Source: Chachezhania antarctica | Lineage (GTDB): Bacteria > Pseudomonadota > Alphaproteobacteria > Rhodobacterales > Rhodobacteraceae | DNA: 64,000 nucleotides | Reading direction: 5' to 3' | Assembly (NCBI RefSeq): GCF_003646465.1 | Contig: NZ_QZEX01000003.1 | Span: 355,689 to 419,688 of the forward strand | In this document: positions 27,325 through 36,769 of the stretch, one piece after another | How positions within the stretch are numbered: the stretch's first letter is position 1 | How the letters are laid out: every line of letters begins with the position of its first letter | Translations under genes and position numbers: made by a program | Notes under the pieces: generated by a model | The model's input: the letters and a program-made list of their open reading frames with translations, nothing else | What the model was told of the DNA's origin: nothing | Databases searched by the model: none

Positions 27325-27391
27325 CCTGACCTATTGAAATGACCGGGTCGCCTGCCGGCCCGCGTCCGACCTGACGCCGGAATTCCCTGAC

Positions 27392-28273
27392 ATGGATATC
27401 GCTCCCTACCTGTTGCTTGCGACGCTCGAAGGGCTCGTGCAGGCCTCGGTGCTGACGCTGACGGCGCTTGGCCTGTCGGTCGTCTTCGGCACCATGCGCG
27501 TGGTCAACGTCGCGCATGGAGAGTTCTTCATGCTGGGGGCCGTGGGTGCCTGGGTCTGCGCCATGCTGATGCCGGGGCCGCCCTGGCTGGGCTTCGTGAC
27601 GGCGCTGATCGTGGCGCCGGCCATCGTGGGCCTGCTGGCCGCCGCCGCCGACTGGGCGATCCTGAAGCGGATCGATTACGACCCGGAGGCCACGATCATC
27701 TCCACAATCGGGCTGATGTACATCATCCAGCAGGTGGTGCTGATGACCTTCGGCCCCAACGCACAGGCCGTGGATGCGCCGTTCTACTATACCATCCGGT
27801 TCCCGTGGTTCGGCTATTCCAGCTACAAGCTGTTCATCGTCGTGGCCGCCATCGTGCTGGTCTTCGCGCTGTGGCGGTTGATGAAGGGATCGCGCGTGGG
27901 GCTTTTGATGCGCGCGACGCAATACGACAAGGATACCGCGCAGAACTTCGGCATCCCGGTCGACCGGGTCTATTCCGGCGTCTTCGCCGTGGGTGCCATG
28001 ATGGCAGCCATCGCAGGCGTTCTGGTCGTGCCGAACCAGCAGGCGCATTACCTGATGGGGCACGATCCGCTGCTTTTGTCCTTCGTCGTGGTGATCGTGG
28101 GCGGGCTGGGATCCATCCCCGGCACCATCGCCGCCGCCGTGCTGATCGGCCTGTCCGACGGGCTCCTGTCCGTCTTCTTCACCCCGACGCTGGCCAAGAT
28201 CGCGTCGACCCTGCTTGTCGCGCTGGTGCTTGTCTTCAAGCCGGAAGGCCTGTTCGGAAAGGCCACCCGCTGA
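27392..28273 (+). CDS. livH: Branched-chain amino acid-type ABC permease, LivH
   Basis: A 293-residue permease with eight or so membrane helices. The LivH family marks are present: LTLTALGLSVVFGTMRVVNVAHGEFFMLGA near the N-terminus, and VVVIVGGLGSIPGTIAAAVLIG with an EAA-like loop near residue 235. It pairs with LivM to form the membrane channel. Its TGA stop shares one base with the ATG of livM (TGATG), so the two are translationally coupled. The 116-nt gap from the binding-protein gene contains the strong hairpin. Confidence 0.93.
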   Translation: MDIAPYLLLATLEGLVQASVLTLTALGLSVVFGTMRVVNVAHGEFFMLGAVGAWVCAMLMPGPPWLGFVTALIVAPAIVGLLAAAADWAILKRIDYDPEATIISTIGLMYIIQQVVLMTFGPNAQAVDAPFYYTIRFPWFGYSSYKLFIVVAAIVLVFALWRLMKGSRVGLLMRATQYDKDTAQNFGIPVDRVYSGVFAVGAMMAAIAGVLVVPNQQAHYLMGHDPLLLSFVVVIVGGLGSIPGTIAAAVLIGLSDGLLSVFFTPTLAKIASTLLVALVLVFKPEGLFGKATR

Positions 28274-29229
28274 TGACGAACGACCGCAAACTGCTGCTGC
28301 TGTGCCTTGGCGTGCTGGCGATCCTGTTCGCGCTGCAATTCGTGCTGTCGAGTTACCTTGTTCTGGCCCTCACGCGAATCCTGATCCTGTCGGTCTTCGC
28401 GATGGGTTACAACATCCTGATGGGCTACACCGGCCTTCTGAGCCTTGGGCACGCGATGTTCTTCGCCGCCGGGCTCTATGCCTCCGGGCTGGCGAGCTAT
28501 TACTGGGGCGTGCCGCTGGGCTGGGCCTTCCTGATCGGCATCGCGGGATCGGCCGTCGTTTCGGTGATCATCGGGCTGCTGGCGCTGCGGACCGAAGCGG
28601 TGGCCTTCATGATCGTCACGCTGATGTTCAGCCAGGCGGCTTTCCTGGCCACGCTGCATTTCTCCAAGATCACCGGCGGCGATCAGGGCCTGACGCTGCC
28701 GACCGAGGCACGCAGTTTCGATCTGTTCGGCCTCGTCCTCGACATGACGCATGACGGCACGCGCTTCAACATCGCCTTCACCGTCTTCGCGGTGGTCCTG
28801 CTGCTGACCTATGTCGCCACCCGCGGACCCTTCGGCCGCCAGCTGGTCGCAGTGCGCGGCAACCCGGGCCGGACCGAGATGCTGGGTTTCAACATCTATA
28901 TCGTCAAGCTGATGGCCTTCACCCTGTCGGGCACCATCGCGGGCACGGCGGGCGCGCTTTACGGGCTGATGTTCGGCTATATCGGGTCCAGCTTCGCGGA
29001 CTTCCAGAACTCGATCCAGCCCCTGCTGTTCACGCTGGTGGGAGGCCCCGGCACCCTTCTGGGGCCGCTTCTGGGCACCGCGCTGATGACGATGCTGATC
29101 GACCGGCTGAGCGGGCTGACCACGGCCTACCTGATCGTGGTCGGCGTGCTTCTGATCGTCATGACACTCTGGGCCCCCAAGGGCATCCTGGGCACCATTC
29201 GCGACAAGTGGGCAAGATGGCTGAACTGA
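28273..29229 (+). CDS. livM: Branched-chain amino acid-type ABC permease, LivM
   Basis: A 318-residue permease starting at ATG 28273, coupled to the livH stop. Family features include ILSVFAMGYNILMGYTGLLSLGHAMFFAAG near the N-terminus. It also has an ALRTEAVAFMIVTLMFSQ helix and the C-terminal GGPGTLLGPLLGTALMTMLID. About ten membrane helices are visible. It ends 13 nt inside the start of the ATPase gene that follows, which fits tight operon packing. Confidence 0.93.
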   Translation: MTNDRKLLLLCLGVLAILFALQFVLSSYLVLALTRILILSVFAMGYNILMGYTGLLSLGHAMFFAAGLYASGLASYYWGVPLGWAFLIGIAGSAVVSVIIGLLALRTEAVAFMIVTLMFSQAAFLATLHFSKITGGDQGLTLPTEARSFDLFGLVLDMTHDGTRFNIAFTVFAVVLLLTYVATRGPFGRQLVAVRGNPGRTEMLGFNIYIVKLMAFTLSGTIAGTAGALYGLMFGYIGSSFADFQNSIQPLLFTLVGGPGTLLGPLLGTALMTMLIDRLSGLTTAYLIVVGVLLIVMTLWAPKGILGTIRDKWARWLN

Positions 29230-29969
29230 GCTTGTTGAAAACCCGCGGCCTGTCGCGCCATTTCGGCGGGCTGAAAGCCGTGGACGACGTCGATTTCGAC
29301 CTCGGGCAGGGCGAGATCCGCGCGATCATCGGCCCCAACGGCGCCGGCAAGTCGACCTTCGTCAGCCTGCTGTCGGGCCGCTACAAGGCCAGCGCGGGCA
29401 CGGTAGAATTCCTGGGGCAGGACGTCAGCTCTCTGCCCGCGTTCCGGCGCGTGCGGCTGGGCATCGCCTACACGTTCCAGATCACCAACATCTACACGGC
29501 GATGACCGTGCTGGAAAACGTTTCGGTCGCCGCGCAAAGCCGGCTGAAGCCCAACATCTTCGGCCATCGCCACGTCACCGAAGCGACGATCGAGGAGGAG
29601 GCCGCGAAAGCCGCCGCCACGCTGGGCCTTGGCGACATGCTGGATGTCGTGGCGGGTACGCTGGCTTACGGGCATCAGCGCCTGCTGGAAGTGGCGATGG
29701 GACTGGCGCTGGAGCCGAAGCTGCTGATCCTGGACGAGCCCACGCAGGGCCTGTCGGACAGCGAGATCGAGAACTTCAAGGACGTCGTCCGCAAGATCAA
29801 CGAAACCGCGACCGTCCTGCTGATCGAACACAACATGGACGTGGTGATGAGCCTCGCTGAACGCATCACCGTGCTCGACCGTGGCCAGATCCTGGCCGAA
29901 GGCACCCCGGCTGAGATTTCGGACAACCGCGCGGTTCAAGCCGCCTACCTGGGGGAGGCGGCAGAATGA
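29217..29969 (+). CDS. livG: Branched-chain amino acid-type ABC ATPase, LivG
   Basis: A 250-residue ABC ATPase. ATG 29217 is preferred; GTG 29208 would add three residues. Walker A is GPNGAGKST near residue 39. Walker B is LLILDEPTQGLSD, with H-loop LIEHNMDVV. The signature motif is atypical: GTLAYGHQRLLEVAMGL replaces the LSGGQ core, which is normal for LivG proteins. It supplies ATP hydrolysis for the LivHM channel together with LivF, and it ends as ATGA overlapping livF. Confidence 0.92.
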   Translation: MAELSLLKTRGLSRHFGGLKAVDDVDFDLGQGEIRAIIGPNGAGKSTFVSLLSGRYKASAGTVEFLGQDVSSLPAFRRVRLGIAYTFQITNIYTAMTVLENVSVAAQSRLKPNIFGHRHVTEATIEEEAAKAAATLGLGDMLDVVAGTLAYGHQRLLEVAMGLALEPKLLILDEPTQGLSDSEIENFKDVVRKINETATVLLIEHNMDVVMSLAERITVLDRGQILAEGTPAEISDNRAVQAAYLGEAAE

Positions 29970-30691
29970 GCGTGACCCAGTTCAAGGTCGAAGGCTTCAA
30001 CACCTTCTACGGCCGCAGCCAGGCCCTGCGCGATTTCGGGTTCGAGCTGAAGGGCGGCGAGGTCCTGTGCCTTCTGGGACGCAACGGCGCGGGCAAGACG
30101 ACCGCGCTGCAATCCGTCATGGGCACGGTCAAACCGGCCTCGGGCCAGCTGATGCTGAACGGCGAGAACCTGTTCGGCCTGCCCGCGAAAGAAATTCCGC
30201 GCCGCGGTATCGGCTATGTTCCTCAGGGCCGCAGGCTGTTCGCCGAACTGACGGTGGCCGAAAACCTGGAGATCGGGCTTCAGACCCGCAAGGCCGGGCG
30301 CGAGGTGCTGGACTATGCGCTCGACCTGTTCCCGGTCCTGAAAGAACGGATGGACCAGCGGTCGGGCACGTTGTCAGGCGGTGAACAATCCATGCTGTCG
30401 ATGGCCCGCGCGATGTGCGTCGATCCGCTGGTGATGATGCTGGATGAACCGACCGAGGGGCTGATGCCGTCGGCCATCGCCAGTATCCGCGAGGCGCTGG
30501 TGAAGCTGCGGGCCTCGGGCGTGGCGATCCTCTTGGTCGAACAACGCGTGGATGCCGTGCTGCCCATCGCGGACCGGGTGGCCTTCATGGACCACGGCCG
30601 GATCAAGGCCGAATTCGGCATCGACGAAGTCCGCAACGATCTGAGCCTGCTGCACCAGTATGTCGGCGTGTCGGACAAGGCGAAGGCCTGA
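29966..30691 (+). CDS. livF: Branched-chain amino acid-type ABC ATPase, LivF
   Basis: A 241-residue ABC ATPase, the last gene of the importer operon, overlapping livG by four bases. Walker A is GRNGAGKTT near residue 39. The signature is LSGGEQSMLSMARAM, Walker B is VMMLDEPTEGLMPS and the switch is LVEQRVD. The usual histidine of the H-loop is replaced by glutamine-arginine (EQRVD), as in many LivF proteins that carry EQN/EQH. A large inverted repeat follows the stop and separates it from the convergent membrane-protein gene. Confidence 0.92.
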   Translation: MSVTQFKVEGFNTFYGRSQALRDFGFELKGGEVLCLLGRNGAGKTTALQSVMGTVKPASGQLMLNGENLFGLPAKEIPRRGIGYVPQGRRLFAELTVAENLEIGLQTRKAGREVLDYALDLFPVLKERMDQRSGTLSGGEQSMLSMARAMCVDPLVMMLDEPTEGLMPSAIASIREALVKLRASGVAILLVEQRVDAVLPIADRVAFMDHGRIKAEFGIDEVRNDLSLLHQYVGVSDKAKA

Positions 30692-30726
30692 CACAGACCG
30701 AAAGCCGGACACCCAGCCAGACGCGA

Positions 30727-30790
30727 CGTAGGGTGCGTGGCCCCCACGCACCATCCCCCGGCAAGGTGCGTGCCAAGCACACACCCTACG
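30727..30790. repeat. Compound REP-like inverted repeat between convergent genes
   Basis: Outer arms CGTAGGGTGCGTG (30727-30739) and CACACACCCTACG (30778-30790) match at 12 of 13 positions. Inside the left side is a perfect nine-base hairpin, GGTGCGTGG-ccc-CCACGCACC (30732-30752). A third partial copy, GGTGCGTGCC, follows. The nested design and position between two convergent 3' ends resemble REP/BIME elements, and it may end transcription in both directions. Confidence 0.7.
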
Positions 30791-30805
30791 ACGCCGCACC
30801 GGCGA

Positions 30806-32191
30806 TCATGCCCCGCGGGCCGCCGCCAGCAGCCACAGCCCAAACAGCGTATAGGCCACCATGAACAACGAAAGCGGCAGCTCGGCCCTGCGCGCCTTTC
30901 CCGCCGTCGGGAACATGTCGCGCGCCATGGCATTGGCGATCAGCACCGCGATCACGTGCGCCAGCACGATCACCGTCGCCTGCCCCAGCCAGATCAGCCG
31001 CACCGTGTCGCTGTCCCGCAGGAAGCCGACATAGACGCGGACCTCTCCGAACCCCAGGTAATCGGCCCCGCTCGCGAACGGGTCGGTCAGGGCCGCCACG
31101 AAGTACTGACCATCTATCAATCCCGTCGTCAGGTAATGCGCCACGTGGAACCCCAGCGCGATGGGCAGCGTGGACAGCGCCAGCCTGCGGAACGCCAGCC
31201 TTACCGATGGCCCCCCGTCGCCGGCCAACCGACACCCCGTTAAAACACAGGCATAGAACACCGCGATCAGCAGCAGGATCGTTCCGACGAACCCGCCCAC
31301 CGTCTCCCACAGGATCGACGAGCGTCCCTGGAAATCCAGCGGGTTTACCCCGATCCGGTTCAACCACCAGAACGTCTCGTTCAGACCGTCGAAACTGCCA
31401 GATCCAAGGATCACGAGGCAGAAGAGCGCGCCGCCGGTCGAAACACCGGGGCTGCGCACCGCCGCCCAGCCGGGAAAGCCCAGCCCCGCCTGCGCCCCCA
31501 GCCTCAACGGCGAAACAAGCGACAGCAAGTAGAAGAGGACCGAAAAGAACTCCCCCGACCGGCGCCAGCGGTCCTCGCCGAAAAGCGCCATCCCCGCGAA
31601 GGTCAGGCCCCAGTAGCCAAGCGCCATCATCGACAGCCGCTCCGGGTCCATCGGGACGGGATCGGCAATGGAGAAGGACACGAACAGCCCGAAGAACAGG
31701 ATCGCGGGCCAGACGCCGATCCACTCCGGCAACCGGACGGGCGGCGCGCCGTCCCGGAAGATCAGCGCGCAGAGCCCCGCCCACGGATCGATCCACGGCC
31801 ACAGGTTGCCCACAAGCGCATGGAGCCCGAGGAACCCAATCCAGAACACGACCCAGACAGTCAGCGGCAGCAGGTTCGACAACGGGTCATAGGGGCCCGC
31901 CAGACCAATGGCGACCAGAGCAAAGAACAGAACCGTCGCGATCAGGCTGGTCACCAGCCGCAGCCGGCCCCCCCCGATCCGCGGCAACCAGGTCACGCGG
32001 AACAGCCGAAGGCTTGCCCGTGCGGGCATCAGTGCGACGAGGATCACGGTAAGGACAAAGGCCGACACGCCGGCGGTGATGTAGACATCGGTCGGCAGCA
32101 GCAGGACGAACCCCTGCTCGGCCGCATGGGCCAGCGCGGCGCAGGGCATCAGCCCAAAGGCAAGGCAAAGCGCAAGCAGTCGTCCAGGCAT
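30806..32191 (-). CDS. Polytopic membrane protein of unknown function (461 aa)
   Basis: A 461-residue protein that I do not assign to a family. After a cleavable-looking leader (MPGRLLALCLAFGLMPCAALA) it shows about 11 hydrophobic segments. Conserved-looking features are AAEQGFVLLLPTDVYITAG near the mature N-terminus, a Trp-rich loop (LVGNLWPWIDPWAGL) near residue 135, a GLNETFWWLNRIGVNPLDFQGR segment near 265, and HVAHYLTTGLIDGQY near 345 with two histidines in a helix. It faces a PCu(A)C-like gene across an 80-nt divergent gap. Histidines in and next to membrane segments could point to metal or heme handling, but that is only a suggestion. Confidence 0.8.
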   Translation of the reverse strand: MPGRLLALCLAFGLMPCAALAHAAEQGFVLLLPTDVYITAGVSAFVLTVILVALMPARASLRLFRVTWLPRIGGGRLRLVTSLIATVLFFALVAIGLAGPYDPLSNLLPLTVWVVFWIGFLGLHALVGNLWPWIDPWAGLCALIFRDGAPPVRLPEWIGVWPAILFFGLFVSFSIADPVPMDPERLSMMALGYWGLTFAGMALFGEDRWRRSGEFFSVLFYLLSLVSPLRLGAQAGLGFPGWAAVRSPGVSTGGALFCLVILGSGSFDGLNETFWWLNRIGVNPLDFQGRSSILWETVGGFVGTILLLIAVFYACVLTGCRLAGDGGPSVRLAFRRLALSTLPIALGFHVAHYLTTGLIDGQYFVAALTDPFASGADYLGFGEVRVYVGFLRDSDTVRLIWLGQATVIVLAHVIAVLIANAMARDMFPTAGKARRAELPLSLFMVAYTLFGLWLLAAARGA

Positions 32192-32272
32192 CGGGCAAAT
32201 CCGTTGACGCCCGGCGGGGCGCTCTCCACACTACGTTAGTACACCATCGAAATCGCGGCCAGAGAGTACCCC

Positions 32273-33046
32273 ATGATCCGTCGTCTCATCGCCGTCTTCA
32301 TTCTTGGTCTAGTGGTCATCGGGCTGGTTTTCTATGCACTTGGCCCGAAAGCCGGGCGGATGGTGGTGTCAGTGCCCGTCGCGGTGGCGCATACGGGCCA
32401 TGGCGGCATGGCGGATTTGTACTTCACGCTCGAAAATCCGGGCGGGCCCGATGCGCTTGTCTCGGCGTCGCTCCCGTCGGGCGGAACGGCCACGATCCAG
32501 CGGCCCGCGGGCATCGGCGTCACGCCCATTCCGGAAGGCGCGAGCCCCGCCTTTTCCGCCGATGGCGTGTTCCTGCGGCTGACCGGGCTTGCCGCATCGC
32601 TGGACCCCGGCACGCTGATCCCGGTCGAGCTGCATTTCGAGAACAGCGGACCGGTGACCTTCAAGGCGCGGGTCGGGGACGATGGCAGCGATCACATGGC
32701 GCACATGGCCGATGCGGAGAGCGCGGACTCCCCCGGCCCCGCGCCGACACTTTCGATGTCCGCCAAGGCGCGCGGAGAATCCGGCCCGTGGGACATCACG
32801 CTGACCACCGGCAACTTCGCCTTCGTGAGGGTCGAGGACGGCACGCCCGACAGGTCGGGCGAGGGGCACGCGCATCTGTATCTGAACGGGCTGAAACTGG
32901 GGCGGGTCTATTCCGACACGGCCAGCATCGGGGCATTGCTGCCCGGCACCTACCGGGTGACGGTCGCGCTGAACACGAACACGCACAGGCCCTACATGGC
33001 CGACGGAAAGCCGGTCACGGCACAGGCGACGATCACGTCGGAATAG
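32273..33046 (+). CDS. Membrane-anchored periplasmic protein with PCu(A)C-like N-terminal domain
   Basis: A 257-residue protein with an uncleaved-looking N-terminal helix (LIAVFILGLVVIGLVFYALG). Residues about 35-125 resemble copper chaperone PCu(A)C: VAVAHTGHGGMADLYFTLEN, then a two-strand core and VPVELHFEN-type strand near 120. The His/Met set (H39, H42, M45 and an HMAHMADAE loop near 140) could bind copper, but the canonical H(M)x10Mx21HxM spacing is not fully met. The second half (HAHLYLNGLKLGRVYSDTAS then PGTYRVTVALNTNTHRPY) is a small beta domain known next to metal-binding modules. Probable role is periplasmic copper handling; the divergent polytopic membrane protein may be its partner. 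Confidence 0.65.
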   Translation: MIRRLIAVFILGLVVIGLVFYALGPKAGRMVVSVPVAVAHTGHGGMADLYFTLENPGGPDALVSASLPSGGTATIQRPAGIGVTPIPEGASPAFSADGVFLRLTGLAASLDPGTLIPVELHFENSGPVTFKARVGDDGSDHMAHMADAESADSPGPAPTLSMSAKARGESGPWDITLTTGNFAFVRVEDGTPDRSGEGHAHLYLNGLKLGRVYSDTASIGALLPGTYRVTVALNTNTHRPYMADGKPVTAQATITSE

Positions 33047-33115
33047 GGTTCGGCCCGGTAGACCGTTGCCATGTGACACCGTCCTCAGACGACGTTCCGT
33101 AACCAGACAGGCGCC

Positions 33116-34003
33116 TCATGCCGTCACCGCGTTCTGCCGGAAGGCGTGGGCGATGCCGAAGAAGGCCTCCGCCACGGCGCCGGAATCCTCCTTCAGGCCG
33201 AAGACGGTTTCATGTGTCGCCAGCCCGCGCATTTCGACGATGGGCAGTCGCGCCACCCTGTCCGTCCGGCTGTTGCTGTCGCGCCAGAGAAAGCCCACGC
33301 CCAGCCCGTTGACCACCGCCTCATAGAGCCCGTCACGCGCGTCGAGCGTCAGGAACGGCTGCGGCGCCAGGCCCGAGCGTGCGAACATCCGGTCGACGCT
33401 GCGCTGGGTGGACGAGCCCGAGGCGCGGAAAATCAATGGCTCGCGCGAGAGTTGCTGCGCCGTGATCTCCTGCGCGTCGGCCAGCGGATGGTCGGCCGGG
33501 GCGATGGCGATGACCTCGGATTGGGCCAGGTGTTCGCGCCGGAACCGCGGGTCGGTGGGCACGTCGGGCAGGATGCCCACGTCGCATTCGTGGGACAGGA
33601 CCGCGCGCGCGATCTTCTGGTGCGAGCCGGTCTCCACATCCAGCGTCACGCCCGGATAGGCCCGGTGGAAGGCCGCGATCACCGCCATGCCCGGCATCGC
33701 GTTGCCCATGCCGATGGTGATCCGGCCTTCGCGCAGGGACGACCGGCTTTGCAGCAGGCGTTCCGCTTCGTTCCGCGCCTCGGCCGCGCGTTCGGCCAGG
33801 TCGCACAGCTTCTGGCACAGCACCGTCGGCACCAGCCGGCCTGAGTCCCGCCGGAACAGGCGCACCCCGAATTGCGATTCGAGCGCGCGCACCTGCCCGG
33901 ACACGTTGGGCGAGGTTACCCCAAGGATTCGCGCCGCACCGGCATAGGATCCGCCTTCCGACACCGCGCGAACGGCATCCAGGCGGGAGTTCGAGATAGA
34001 CAT
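33116..34003 (-). CDS. LysR-family transcriptional regulator
   Basis: A 295-residue LysR-type regulator. ATG 34003 gives MSISNSRLDAVRAVSEGGSY; GTG 34015 is a possible longer start. The winged helix is in residues 1-60 (AARILGVTSPNVSGQVRALE as recognition helix region, FGVRLFRRDSGRLVPT as wing). It is followed by the linker helix and a two-lobe effector-binding domain (ITIGMGNAMPGMAVIAAF, CDVGILPDVPTDPRF, VVNGLGVGFLWRDS). The gene is divergent from the phosphatase/ABC operon at 34138 and is its likely regulator. Repeated ACGCTTTG boxes lie in the 134-nt gap. Confidence 0.92.
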   Translation of the reverse strand: MSISNSRLDAVRAVSEGGSYAGAARILGVTSPNVSGQVRALESQFGVRLFRRDSGRLVPTVLCQKLCDLAERAAEARNEAERLLQSRSSLREGRITIGMGNAMPGMAVIAAFHRAYPGVTLDVETGSHQKIARAVLSHECDVGILPDVPTDPRFRREHLAQSEVIAIAPADHPLADAQEITAQQLSREPLIFRASGSSTQRSVDRMFARSGLAPQPFLTLDARDGLYEAVVNGLGVGFLWRDSNSRTDRVARLPIVEMRGLATHETVFGLKEDSGAVAEAFFGIAHAFRQNAVTA

Positions 34004-34023
34004 TTTCCCGGCCACCCAAAGTC

Positions 34024-34058
34024 ACGCTTTGCTAAAGCCAAAGTGTAGCTACGCTTTG
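34024..34058. promoter_or_regulatory. Repeated ACGCTTTG boxes in the LysR/HAD divergent promoter
   Basis: ACGCTTTG occurs at 34024-34031 and again at 34051-34058, a spacing of 27 bases, which is close to two and a half helix turns. Between them is CAAAGTG, an inverted half of the same box (6 of 7). This arrangement of one dyad plus a direct repeat fits LysR recognition and activation sites next to the LysR gene. Confidence 0.55.
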
Positions 34059-34137
34059 TTACAGGCGGGTCACAAGGCTGCTCCAGAAGGCACGAAAGCG
34101 GCGGCATTCCGCCCCGCTTCGGCAAGGGAGAGACCTT

Positions 34138-34889
34138 TTGGACATCGCCGCGACCCTTGCTCCACAGACCAGATCCCATCCGGCACTTGATCCCCGTGCT
34201 GTCGAGGAGGCATCGCTTGTCCTGTGCGATCTGGACGGTTGCCTGATTTCCGAAGGTCGTGTGTTCGAGGAGACCGAGGCGTTCGTGGAGGCCTGCGGGA
34301 CGCGCCTGTGGATCGTGTCGAACTGTTCCGACACGACGGCGGACGCCATGTCGCAACGGCTTGCCGGGCTGGGCATCGCGATGCCGCCCGAACGGATCCT
34401 GCTAGCGGGCGAGATCGCGCTGGATCACCTGGCGAAGGTCGAACAGGTCGGGCGGTTGCGGCTTCTGGCCCCCGCCCCGCTGATCGAACGCGCACGGGCG
34501 TTGGGGATCGACCCCGACCCGGCGGATCCGCAGGCGATCCTGCTCTGCCGCGATCCGGGCGTTACCGTCGATACGCTGGGGCCGATCCTGGCCCGGATGT
34601 CGGCGGGCGTGCCTTTGTGGGTCGCGAACGAGGACCTGTTTCACCCGGATCACGACAACCAGCCGGTTGCCGAAACCGGCGCGCTGCTGGCCGCGCTGCG
34701 GGCGATCCGGCCGGACCTGCGCTGGCAAGGCCTTGGCAAACCCGATCCCACGATGCTGCGCATGGCGCTGGCGCGGACCGGCCTTGCCCCGGAACAGGCC
34801 GTTTTTGTCGGCGACAATGCCCTGACCGACGGCCGCGCCGCCGCTGCCCTTGGCATGCCCTTCATCCATATCGAACGGAGCGCCCCCCG

Positions 34890-34893
<4 letters not shown>
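34138..34893 (+). CDS. HAD-superfamily phosphatase (NagD/class IIA-like)
   Basis: A 251-residue HAD hydrolase. A TTG start at 34138 is supported by AAGGGAGAG eight or so bases upstream. Motif I is LCDLDGCLI with nucleophile Asp31 and acid/base Asp33. Motif II is the IVSNCSDTT segment. The lysine of motif III lies in LGKPDPTM, and motif IV is VFVGDNALTDGRAA. A cap domain sits between motifs II and III, as in class IIA (NagD, pyridoxal or phosphoglycolate phosphatases). It is the first gene of an operon with an oligopeptide-type importer and a phosphoesterase, so it probably removes phosphate from an imported compound. It overlaps the next gene as ATGA. Confidence 0.88.
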
Positions 34894-35816
<923 letters not shown>

Positions 35817-35827
35817 GGAGACAGAGA

Positions 35828-36700
35828 ATGACCGCCATCGCAGATCCCGCCCGCCCCCGCCGCAAGATCGGCAAGACGGACCCGATCCAGAAGCTGGCCA
35901 TACTCATCGGCGTCAGCCTGTTCGCCGCCGCGATCCTTGCCCCCGTGATCGTGCCCTTCGATCCGCTGGGCCAGAGCCTGCTGAGCCGCCTGCGCCCGCC
36001 GCTGGGATTCGAGCGCTACTCGGCCGGGCATTTCGCGGGGACGGACGAGCTGGGCCGCGATGTCCTGTCACGTTCGCTCTACGGTCTGCGGCTGACGCTG
36101 GGGCTGGCCTTCGCGGGCGCGCTGATAGGCCTTCTGATAGGCGGTACGCTGGGCCTTGTCGCGGGCCTGCGCCGCGGCTGGGTGGAAGACACGATCATGG
36201 CGCTGGTCGACATGCAGATCGCCATTCCCTTCACGCTGGTGGCGCTTCTGATCCTGTCGCTGATGGGATCGGACCTGACGGTGCTTGTCCTCGTGCTGGG
36301 CATCGCGGGATGGGAGCAATACGCCCGCATCGTCCGCGCCGAGGTGCGCCGCCTGACCACGCTGCCGTTCATCGAAGCCGCGTGGACCGCCGGCGCGGGC
36401 CCGATCTACACCGCGTGGCGCCATGTGCTGCCGAACCTCGTGTCGCCGCTGGTCGTCCAGTTCACGCTGGCCCTGTCCAATATCGTGATCCTTGAAAGCA
36501 CGCTCAGCTTCCTTGGGCTGGGGGTACAACCGCCGCAGCCCTCGCTGGGATCGATGGTGGGGCTGGGCCGCGATTACATGCCCACCGCGCCGTGGATCGT
36601 GCTGGTGCCCGCCGCGCTGATCGTGGCGCTGACCTTTTCCGTGCAGATCTTCGGCGACTGGCTGCGTGACCGCGCCGATGTCCGCCTGCGCGACCGCTGA
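35828..36700 (+). CDS. Oligopeptide/dipeptide-type ABC permease (DppC-like)
   Basis: A 290-residue permease with an N-terminal cytoplasmic lead, one helix, and the HFAGTDELGRDVLSRSLYG signature of DppC/OppC proteins. The EAA loop appears as LPFIEAAWTAGAGPIYTAWR. The C-terminal block SLGSMVGLGRDYMPTAPWIV is typical. AAGCTGAGGAGACAGAGA before the ATG includes a good Shine-Dalgarno (GAGGAG). A small hairpin separates it from the binding-protein gene. Confidence 0.92.
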   Translation: MTAIADPARPRRKIGKTDPIQKLAILIGVSLFAAAILAPVIVPFDPLGQSLLSRLRPPLGFERYSAGHFAGTDELGRDVLSRSLYGLRLTLGLAFAGALIGLLIGGTLGLVAGLRRGWVEDTIMALVDMQIAIPFTLVALLILSLMGSDLTVLVLVLGIAGWEQYARIVRAEVRRLTTLPFIEAAWTAGAGPIYTAWRHVLPNLVSPLVVQFTLALSNIVILESTLSFLGLGVQPPQPSLGSMVGLGRDYMPTAPWIVLVPAALIVALTFSVQIFGDWLRDRADVRLRDR

Positions 36701-36712
36701 CAACCGTGAAGA

Positions 36713-36727
36713 GCCGCTTCAAGCGGC
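36713..36727 (+). other. Short hairpin upstream of binding-protein gene
   Basis: GCCGC-ttcaa-GCGGC sits 12 nt after the permease stop and 43 nt before the binding-protein ATG. The arms extend to seven bases if the loop is reduced to one. It may bound the processed binding-protein message on its 5' side. Confidence 0.5.
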
Positions 36728-36769
36728 CAAAGACACATACCCAGACCTGACCCAAAACCGGAGATATCC

